Of a stretch of 64,000 nt of DNA, positions 32,543 through 39,805 are shown in pieces. Where the stretch lies: NCBI GenBank assembly GCA_903919315.1, contig CAIXHP010000030.1:62001-126000 (forward strand), in the 5' to 3' direction. A program made the position numbers and the translations under genes. Below the pieces are notes generated by a model that saw only the letters and a list, made by a program, of their open reading frames with translations, searched no databases and was not told where the DNA came from. This DNA is from an uncultured Pseudomonadota bacterium (GTDB lineage: Bacteria > Pseudomonadota > Alphaproteobacteria > UBA9219). The first letter of the stretch is position 1. Each line of letters opens with the position of its first letter.

Positions 32543-35202
32543 ACACCATGAGCAGAGAATTGAGCTACAAGCCCCGCTAAAGACGCGCTCGGTTTAACGG
32601 CATCGTGAGGCACGAGAACGTATCGCCAAGGTTTTCCTTGGTTTTCTTGCGCATGCTGGGTAGCGCATTCGCACCATTTTATAGCTGCGCGAGCTTTCTG
32701 TTGAACATCTCCATCTGAGATTTCATCAGCCCGTTTGGTCTCCAGAAGAATTTTCTCGCTGCTGGTCTCAATCACAAAATCCGGTTCGTAACCTTCGTTG
32801 TCGTTATAGTAAATCTTGACGTCATTACGTCCAGGCTTGAACCATTTGAGGACGTTATTGTCGTCTTCCAGCAGAATGGCCAATTGCCGCTCAGGATCGG
32901 AGTCAAATTTTTGTTGCGGATAGAGGCATTTGGCAAACCCTTCAAAGATCATGCCGCGAATGTCCGATTTATTGTCAATGGTTTGCCGGAAATGACGAAC
33001 CTTTTCGCCAGCGTCAATTGTTACCGATCCCATCTTGGGGCGCGTAAAGCCGGAAGTGACTTCTGATTTGAAATCCGAGTAACCGAGTTTAACATGCTTG
33101 TTCATCTGGCCATGGATTAGTTCCGCCAGCTTTACTCGATAAAATTGTGCCACATTCCTGACGCCAGCTTCTGTTGTGATGTAGGAAGCAACATAGGCAA
33201 CCATCTGCCGCGCCAGCTTATAGAGCAGATCGGCATGATCGTCATAGGAGATATCATTGTAGTCGATGAGCGGCGAAACAATGTAATCTTCGAGGTTCTG
33301 TTCGTGGTGAATTTCTTCACCCTTCGCCATATTCTCGCGGTCAGACGTCCGCAAATGCTGAATCAGAATGTTGTCATCGACTGGCTGCAAACGCGGCAAG
33401 TCTGACGTATCCAGATCAAAATCCTTAAATTCATAGCTGTCAGTCTGCAGTGGGGAGACGATGACGCGCGGGATATCAATTGTATTCTGAACGTAGGCTT
33501 CCGTCAGTTTGCGAACCACGGCTTCAACATTTGGTTTTTCGATCACGCCATCGAATGTACCCTGCGCCGGAGTTGCTTGCTCGATTACGCGCTCAACAAT
33601 TTTCTTCTGAACATCCTGTTCTTGTAACTTCTGTGCGCTTGGCAGGCGTTCCATTTCGCGGATGACATCAAAGGCAATTTTGGCGATAGGGCGTTCCTGT
33701 TCGGTGAACAAGGGCTTTTGTTCCGGTTTAGCTAATTCACCGCTAACGGCAATCTCGATATTGGAACGCACCTCCACAGCCTGTTTGGGCTTCTCGGCTA
33801 TATCTTTGCCAATGACCACGCCCACGCGGATAATAGAATTCTGACTATTTGCTTCGCGGATGATTTCGTCAAATTTATCATGTGCAACGATCGTCAAACG
33901 ATCAACGGCGGCAACACCAGTGCGTTTGCCATAGGGCAAACGAAGCCCACGTCCTATCGATTGCTCAACCAGAGTGCGCGAATTGGCAGCACGCAGCGGG
34001 ACGATAGTGTAAAGATTGGTAACGTCCCAGCCTTCTTTCAGCATATTGACGTGAATGACGATTTCCGTAGGTTCGGCAGGATTTTCAACCGCCAGCAAGC
34101 GTTCTACCGTCTCATCCTTTTCCTCACCTGTCTGCGCAGAATGCACAGTGATTACGCGATCACGATAGCGACCATCAAAGAAGGCGTCGGACTTTATAAG
34201 CTCCATGAGCTTTTCAGCGTGTGTCGTGTCTTGCGCAACGACTAGAATAAAGGGTTTCACATACGGCTTGTCATTGTTATCGGCATAAACTTTTAGCTCC
34301 GCCTTGACGTTTTCGTGAATGCAAATGGCATCTTCCAGCTTGATACGCTCCAATGCTTCTTCCGTAAAACTCTTGGCGTCAAAATTTTCGCGCGTCGCAA
34401 CCGCAGGCTCTTTCACATAACCATCTTCCATCGCCTTGAAGAGCGGATAACTATAAATGACGTTTTTGAACGGCGTTGCATTCCGGCCATTTTCAATTTG
34501 TGGCGTGGCCGTCAGCTCCAATCCAAGAACGGGCTTCAATTCATTGATCGCTCGCACGCCCGCCGAAGCGCGATAGCGGTGTGACTCGTCCATCAGCAGC
34601 ACAAGGTCATCGAGCTTGGACAGATACTCGAAATAGCTTTCGCCAAGATATTCCGATAGGCGTTTGATGCGGGGCGCCTTGCCTCCGCGCACTTCGGAAT
34701 TGATTTTGGAAATGTTGAAAACGTTGACATGGATATTGTCGGCTTGGCCGAATATATCCGTTCCACGCACACCGCGCCCACTTTCATAATTGTCGCCGGT
34801 GATGATTTCAGGCGGCGTAATGGCAAACTCGGCAATGCCCTGAAACACATACTTGCGGGTGTTTGGTGTAAAATCAGCAATCAGTTTGTTGTAAATCGTG
34901 AGGTTTGGAGCCAGCACAAAGAAATGCTTCATCCCATGTGCCAGATGTAGATAGGCGATAAACGCTCCCATCAACCGTGTTTTTCCGACGCCGGTGGCTA
35001 ACGCGAAGCAGAGCGAGGGAAATTCACGCTCAAAATCTTCAACGCTGGCAAATTCAGACTTAATCACATCAAGAGCTGCCGCGACATTACGATCTTTTTT
35101 CAGGGGAACTATCTCCGTCAATCGCGCAAGGATTTCGAGAGAGTCCTTCTGCGGGGTGCGAAGAGAGAGACGATTGGTGATAGAATTGACGAATTTGTCC
35201 AT
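32539..35202 (-). CDS. res: Type III restriction subunit (Res), helicase-nuclease
   Basis: The 887-residue protein pairs an SF2 DEAD-like motor with a nuclease. Walker A is GVGKT at about 71-75 and Walker B is DESH near 210. Motifs V and VI follow (NMLKEGWDVTNLYTIVPLR; EQSIGRGLRLPYG). The C-terminus has a PD-(D/E)XK nuclease: EPDFVIETSSEKILLETKR near 810-830. It cuts DNA lacking the modification set by Mod. It is the last gene of the reverse operon, three bases after a small membrane gene that separates it from mod. Its stop overlaps the phage o-spanin stop, so no spacer or terminator separates prophage and operon. Confidence 0.92.
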   Translation of the reverse strand: MDKFVNSITNRLSLRTPQKDSLEILARLTEIVPLKKDRNVAAALDVIKSEFASVEDFEREFPSLCFALATGVGKTRLMGAFIAYLHLAHGMKHFFVLAPNLTIYNKLIADFTPNTRKYVFQGIAEFAITPPEIITGDNYESGRGVRGTDIFGQADNIHVNVFNISKINSEVRGGKAPRIKRLSEYLGESYFEYLSKLDDLVLLMDESHRYRASAGVRAINELKPVLGLELTATPQIENGRNATPFKNVIYSYPLFKAMEDGYVKEPAVATRENFDAKSFTEEALERIKLEDAICIHENVKAELKVYADNNDKPYVKPFILVVAQDTTHAEKLMELIKSDAFFDGRYRDRVITVHSAQTGEEKDETVERLLAVENPAEPTEIVIHVNMLKEGWDVTNLYTIVPLRAANSRTLVEQSIGRGLRLPYGKRTGVAAVDRLTIVAHDKFDEIIREANSQNSIIRVGVVIGKDIAEKPKQAVEVRSNIEIAVSGELAKPEQKPLFTEQERPIAKIAFDVIREMERLPSAQKLQEQDVQKKIVERVIEQATPAQGTFDGVIEKPNVEAVVRKLTEAYVQNTIDIPRVIVSPLQTDSYEFKDFDLDTSDLPRLQPVDDNILIQHLRTSDRENMAKGEEIHHEQNLEDYIVSPLIDYNDISYDDHADLLYKLARQMVAYVASYITTEAGVRNVAQFYRVKLAELIHGQMNKHVKLGYSDFKSEVTSGFTRPKMGSVTIDAGEKVRHFRQTIDNKSDIRGMIFEGFAKCLYPQQKFDSDPERQLAILLEDDNNVLKWFKPGRNDVKIYYNDNEGYEPDFVIETSSEKILLETKRADEISDGDVQQKARAAIKWCECATQHAQENQGKPWRYVLVPHDAVKPSASLAGLVAQFSAHGV

Positions 35203-35205
35203 GGG

Positions 35206-35715
35206 TCAGATTCCTAAATATTCTTTTTTCTTTTTTTCGAAGACTTGCATGATATCTGCAAGGTCGGCGGGGGATTGTGAACTGAGGCTGACGCGGTCGT
35301 TTTCTGTGCTGTAGTTTCTTACGACATCTTTCAAGGGCTGAATGCCCAAGGTCTTACGAAGAGAGATAAGACCTTTCTGGAATTCGTCATCCTTATGCAG
35401 CGCATCAATCAAATGCTGCACAGACGCGCCAGAAGCAGCGATCTTGATCCCATTTGTTCCTTCCAATCCGTTGAATGCCTTTATGAGGTGTTCGACATTG
35501 CTGAAGTGCGGGGACAAAACTTCGAATTGGCTAATTTTTCTGGCTTTCTCTGCCTCTAGCGCAGATTTCTCGGCGGCGTCAGCTGATTGTTTAGCAAAAA
35601 CACCAGCTTCTCGACTGCTTCTGTATGACCAAATAGAGAAGCCCAATGCCAGAGCCGCTATCACAGCACTGGCGATGCTCCCCCAATCTCCGACGGACAT
35701 CTCAGTCATCATCAC
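35206..35715 (-). CDS. Small membrane-anchored coiled-coil protein between mod and res
   Basis: The 169-residue product has one membrane helix near residues 10-28 (WGSIASAVIAALALGFSIWS), a short alanine and glutamate-rich coiled coil, and a helical C-terminal domain (IDALHKDDEFQKGLISLRKT). It overlaps mod by 14 bases and precedes res by three, so it is fully embedded in the operon. Canonical type III systems have no such gene. It may tether Res to the membrane or act as an effector or regulator (inference). No family is recognised. Confidence 0.75.
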   Translation of the reverse strand: MMMTEMSVGDWGSIASAVIAALALGFSIWSYRSSREAGVFAKQSADAAEKSALEAEKARKISQFEVLSPHFSNVEHLIKAFNGLEGTNGIKIAASGASVQHLIDALHKDDEFQKGLISLRKTLGIQPLKDVVRNYSTENDRVSLSSQSPADLADIMQVFEKKKKEYLGI

Positions 35716-37372
35716 CTCCGAATAATGAGGGTTCCGTGGACTTAGCTTTAGCCTTGGCTTTTAGCTTGCGGGGCGTGGGGATATCGACCTGTGGTTCCTC
35801 GGCCATGGGAAGGTTCTGGACGTTGAGGCTGTAATCATCGTGACCCCATTCGCATTTGGAAAGAACGGCGCGCGGAATCTTGCGAAGGGTTAGGTTGAGA
35901 TGAGCGTCCGCTTTGCCACGGAAAGCAGCACAGCAAATAAGAAGGCTTCGACCGTCACCGACTTCTTCAGACAGTGCCGCCAGCTGTGGTTGGTCGAGCG
36001 TTTGAGTGGTGATGTAGATAAAATCCGTTTCTGTCGAATGCCCATGCTGCCAATACACCGTGTCGCTGGGCGCATAGGTAAAGCCCATCAGCTTGCACAT
36101 CGCCTGCGCCAGCATGGCGGGATTATATTCCTTATTGATGATCGGCTGGCCGTATTTATCATAGCTAATAAGCGATGGAGCCAGCGCGTAATACCGAAAT
36201 CCGCCACCGCCTTTCCAACCGGTTGCTTCCGTGACGCCGCCTTTGTCCTCCCCGTCGATAACCTTCTTCAGGCGCGGGATGACATGCGTGTGGCAATGCT
36301 CCCCAAGCTCAATCATGATCCACCGCCGCCCCATTTTATGCGCGACAGCGCCCGTGGTGCCAGAACCAGCGAAGGAGTCGAGGATGAGATCGTTAGGGTT
36401 AGTAGAAAGTTCGATTATTCTCTTCAATAATCTTTCAGGCTTGGGGGTGTCGAACAAATTATCTACAAATAAGGAACGCATTTCCTTTTTTGCTTCATCG
36501 TTGTGCCCTACATCTTTGTGTTCCCACCAGGTGGTCGCCGGAACGCTGTCTGCCACTTCATTCAAGAAACGCTTAAGACGTGGAACGTTGTCTCCGTTAG
36601 CCCCGAACCAAATACGATCATCAGCGACTAATTCTGCAAACTTTTCTTTAGTAAACCGCCAGCTTGTGCCACGAGGCGGTAGATGTTTCCTTCCAGAGGG
36701 ACCGACAATTTCATAAATGGCATAATCACGAGCTTCATTGCGCAGCAAATCACCTGACGTCCAAATTCCTCTGTGATCATTGTCTGGGTTTTTATATCTG
36801 GAATCCTGTTCTTCAGTGCGCGCCAATCGATTTAAGCCCACCCGCTCTTTATTCTTGGCAATGGCAAATACATACTCATGTGATTCTGAAAGAAACTTTG
36901 AGTCACTTTTTGCCCCATACTTCTTTTGCCAAACTGCGCAACCTATGTAGTTTGAGCGGCCAAAAACCTCGTCACACATGACCTTCAAATAGTGTGCTTC
37001 GTTATCATCAATGGTGATCCAAATTGATCCGTCTTCAGCAAGCAAATTGCGTAAAATCTCCAGACGGTCGCGCATCAGACCAAGCCAGATAGAATGCTCG
37101 ATTCCGTCATCGTAATGTTCAAACGCTGATCCTGTGTTATAGGGGGGATCGATAAAAACGCACTTCAATTTCCCTGTAAATTCCTGCTCCAATGCCTTTA
37201 GCGCCAGCAAGTTGTCACCGAAAATAAGTCGATTGTCGAAAATGTCGTTTTCGGTCACGCGCTGTTTGGCATGATAGGACTTACTGTCATCCTCCAGCAG
37301 AATGCGCGGTTCCAACCTTGGCCGCTGATCCTTACCAATCCATGTCAGTTCGAGTTTTTGTTTTTTAGTCAT
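35702..37372 (-). CDS. mod: Type III DNA methyltransferase (Mod)
   Basis: The 556-residue adenine methyltransferase has the beta-class order: catalytic DPPYNTGSAFEHYDDGIEHS at about 75-94, then the target-recognition region, then the SAM-binding DSFAGSGTTGAVAHKMGRRW near 335. It methylates the recognition site and guides Res. The basic, low-complexity stretch KLKAKAKAKS near the C-terminus is unusual. It lies five bases behind the second MBL-fold gene and overlaps the small membrane gene. Confidence 0.93.
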   Translation of the reverse strand: MTKKQKLELTWIGKDQRPRLEPRILLEDDSKSYHAKQRVTENDIFDNRLIFGDNLLALKALEQEFTGKLKCVFIDPPYNTGSAFEHYDDGIEHSIWLGLMRDRLEILRNLLAEDGSIWITIDDNEAHYLKVMCDEVFGRSNYIGCAVWQKKYGAKSDSKFLSESHEYVFAIAKNKERVGLNRLARTEEQDSRYKNPDNDHRGIWTSGDLLRNEARDYAIYEIVGPSGRKHLPPRGTSWRFTKEKFAELVADDRIWFGANGDNVPRLKRFLNEVADSVPATTWWEHKDVGHNDEAKKEMRSLFVDNLFDTPKPERLLKRIIELSTNPNDLILDSFAGSGTTGAVAHKMGRRWIMIELGEHCHTHVIPRLKKVIDGEDKGGVTEATGWKGGGGFRYYALAPSLISYDKYGQPIINKEYNPAMLAQAMCKLMGFTYAPSDTVYWQHGHSTETDFIYITTQTLDQPQLAALSEEVGDGRSLLICCAAFRGKADAHLNLTLRKIPRAVLSKCEWGHDDYSLNVQNLPMAEEPQVDIPTPRKLKAKAKAKSTEPSLFGGDDD

Positions 37373-37377
37373 TTGAT

Positions 37378-38217
37378 TTATGCCCTTACCTGAAGCGCTT
37401 TTGTTTCGCCACTAGTCGCTATGCGCCAAGTTCCGTTTTGATCCACGGCGAGTGTTATATGTCCATCACTACGAGTGGTAAGCACTTTACGATCAGTGTT
37501 GCTTATCGTTTTGCAGCCGGTCGTCCTGTTTGCATACCAATTACAAGTTTCTTGGGTTGCGTGCTGTTTTCCACCATCCGAGATAATGACTGCCTGCGGT
37601 TTGCAAAAATTGAATGCTTCCTCACAGCAGCCATTCTCTCTGCCGTGATGTGATGCCACCAAGATGTTTACTTTTCTAAGAGCGTCCTGAAAGCCTTGCT
37701 GCTTCAAAAGTTCTTTCCATCCGGCAACTTCAAGATCGCCAGGAAATAATATAGAGAAGCCTCCATATCGCGCGAATGTGACGAAGCTCAAGTTATTGGT
37801 GTCGGTAAACACACCATATGGGTTTGCAAAATGAAGCAAGTCTACGCCATTTAAATCAGCCGGCAGGATCGTCGTCCTTGATGGCCCTTCAACCATTTTG
37901 AGCCAGTCATAAACATGCTTTATTCCAGGCCCCATCCCCAAGAGCGTTTTCATCGCAAGCAGTCGGTTAGAGTCGACCGTAGCATTGCGATAAATCGTAC
38001 GTATTTTGCAGTATTTCAAAACATCAACAAAGTCACTCATGTGATCTTCATCAAAGTTGCTCACAATTAATCGTTCTATGTGTTGTCCAGAAAAATGAAC
38101 GGAAGGATACCACGACTGGGACGTATTATGCCCGGCATCAATCATAATCTTTTGCCCATTAGGGCAATGGATCATTACGCATTGACCAAGCTCAACATTA
38201 AAGATTTCTACCCTCAT
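37378..38217 (-). CDS. MBL-fold hydrolase 2, ComEC-like, with altered metal motif
   Basis: The start at 38217 is preferred over 38235 because GAGGA lies at good spacing and the fold begins MRVEIFNVELGQC. The 279-residue product has the ComEC-type metallo-beta-lactamase layout: IMIDAGHN, then SNFDEDHMSD at about 53-62 in place of the usual SHxDxDH (first ligand His54 is Asn), LFPGDLEVAGW near 170, and ASHHGREN near 200. Metal binding may be impaired at one site. ComEC-like MBL proteins often hydrolyse nucleic acid or phosphodiesters. It is encoded directly in front of mod, and 21 bases behind a second MBL gene. Confidence 0.8.
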   Translation of the reverse strand: MRVEIFNVELGQCVMIHCPNGQKIMIDAGHNTSQSWYPSVHFSGQHIERLIVSNFDEDHMSDFVDVLKYCKIRTIYRNATVDSNRLLAMKTLLGMGPGIKHVYDWLKMVEGPSRTTILPADLNGVDLLHFANPYGVFTDTNNLSFVTFARYGGFSILFPGDLEVAGWKELLKQQGFQDALRKVNILVASHHGRENGCCEEAFNFCKPQAVIISDGGKQHATQETCNWYANRTTGCKTISNTDRKVLTTRSDGHITLAVDQNGTWRIATSGETKALQVRA

Positions 38218-38238
38218 CGCCCATTCCTCTTTCATTGC

Positions 38239-39324
38239 CTAGTTATTCATAATGCGAGCAAGGATCGTTTGTTGTTGAGTCGTGCGTTGATACGTTTTTT
38301 GCGCACCTGACTTAACTTCTGTTGTTTCGCTGATTGTTTCGTACAAAATGTATCCTTGCTGATTCTTACAGGAGCAGTCTTTGCCAGAAGTTTCAGCAAA
38401 GGAGGCGTTCTCTATAAACACCTTGATAACGCCCGCTTCGTTTTCAAGAACTATATTGCCCGCCTGATTGCTGGTAATGAATGGCAATCCCCGTTTGTTC
38501 CATTCATCATAAGCAAGGTGTTCTGACGGCGCATTTCCAAAAAGAGTAAATTTAGGTTCAATAAGATCGAGAAAATCGAATGACCGATCTGAATGCCGCC
38601 CGTGATGGGGGGCGATCATTACCGAACAATTTGCAACGTCATCCAAGTTGTTCTTCAGGACATATTCCCATGTCGCATCGTGAGCATCACCGGGAAATAG
38701 AATTCTTCCGCCAACAGAGCGGTATAAAATGACGAAAGAGCCGTCGTTCGGATCTTCAGTCTCGTTAGCAGCCTTAACAAGGTCTTCATCGGGGGCGAGA
38801 ATGTATAATCCATCGCCGCCAGAGGCATCTTCCTCATTTCTGTTAGCAAATTTAAAATTTGCACCTGCAAGATACCTTATCGTTTTCACGCCTTTTCCAG
38901 CGCAAAACGCTTCATATTGCTGCCAGTCTTCCTCTTTATACCCGCCCCCTGAGAAATCAGGTTTTTTGCGTTTAACACCAGCATCCCAAAAGTTGGCCAC
39001 TCCAATCTTAGATTCCAGTTCAGCAAGGCCGTCCATATGATCCATATCAGGATGAGACAGGATAAAGCGAAAAACGGAACCAATCTCTTGCGATTGCATA
39101 TAGTCGATTGGATTTGTCAGACGCTCCTTCATCCTAAAGTTCCCATTGGTGGATTTGTCCATCGTTTCGATAAAGCTGCCCAACAGTGTCGTGGTCGATG
39201 AATAGCTCTCGACTTTCTTTTTGTAATTTCCTCCACAAATATCGATTACAGAGACGCGATCACCCGCGTGGCGTATTATGCTGCAGTCGCCTGGATCAAC
39301 ATTCAGAAAATGGACTGAGGACAT
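38239..39324 (-). CDS. MBL-fold hydrolase 1, ComEC-like, intact metal motif
   Basis: The start at 39324 follows AAGGAG at good spacing; the frame runs 58 codons further upstream but without protein-like sequence and into the neighbouring gene. The 361-residue product has VSVIDICGGN, the metal motif SHPDMDHMDGL (His91, Asp93, Asp95, His96), ILFPGDAHDATW and APHHGRHSD, as in the ComEC/Rec2 branch of the metallo-beta-lactamase fold. It likely cuts nucleic acid or a nucleotide-like substrate (inference). It shows no membrane segments, unlike real ComEC, so it is a soluble enzyme in the defence operon. Confidence 0.85.
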   Translation of the reverse strand: MSSVHFLNVDPGDCSIIRHAGDRVSVIDICGGNYKKKVESYSSTTTLLGSFIETMDKSTNGNFRMKERLTNPIDYMQSQEIGSVFRFILSHPDMDHMDGLAELESKIGVANFWDAGVKRKKPDFSGGGYKEEDWQQYEAFCAGKGVKTIRYLAGANFKFANRNEEDASGGDGLYILAPDEDLVKAANETEDPNDGSFVILYRSVGGRILFPGDAHDATWEYVLKNNLDDVANCSVMIAPHHGRHSDRSFDFLDLIEPKFTLFGNAPSEHLAYDEWNKRGLPFITSNQAGNIVLENEAGVIKVFIENASFAETSGKDCSCKNQQGYILYETISETTEVKSGAQKTYQRTTQQQTILARIMNN

Positions 39325-39328
39325 AAGA

Positions 39329-39805
39329 TTACTCCTTCTTCTTTGTTGAAGATTCTGCAGTCCGTGATTTTTCGATACCCCAGACAGCTTCGGCCACTTC
39401 TTCAAGTTTTTTGACGAATTTATCGACGTTGAGGCCAGCGACGAATGCGAAGGCATAAAATCCGAAATCACTGGCATCGGGTTGAGTGCTGGATTCAAGG
39501 ATGATCAACCCAGCCTTCAAGAACATATAGCTCACACCACCACACACGATGCTGGCAATTGGGCGAAGGAAATACCAGATATGCCATTTCGGATCCCATT
39601 GATCGCGCACACAGATATTCAGGTACACGGCGCGCAGGCAATACAGAAATCCGCCCACGCCGCCCCAAAAAGCGCAGGAAAGACCAATTTTATAGGTGGC
39701 TAGAATGGGAAATTGATCGGCTGATAAGAAAGCAAGGCCAGCGAGATTGGCGACACCGCACAGAAGCAGATAGATAACAATAATTATGATCACACCAGCC
39801 TCCAT
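39329..39805 (-). CDS. Multi-pass membrane protein of the defence operon
   Basis: The 158-residue product has three or four membrane helices: GVIIIIVIYLLLCGVANLAG at the N-terminus, LSCAFWGGVGGFLYCLRAV, and PIASIVCGGVSYMFLKAGLI, with a possible fourth near FGFYAFAFVAGL. A soluble lysine-rich tail follows. It overlaps the helicase stop by 16 bases and ends four bases before the first MBL gene. Membrane proteins of this shape are frequent in anti-phage operons; the family is not recognised. Confidence 0.75.
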   Translation of the reverse strand: MEAGVIIIIVIYLLLCGVANLAGLAFLSADQFPILATYKIGLSCAFWGGVGGFLYCLRAVYLNICVRDQWDPKWHIWYFLRPIASIVCGGVSYMFLKAGLIILESSTQPDASDFGFYAFAFVAGLNVDKFVKKLEEVAEAVWGIEKSRTAESSTKKKE

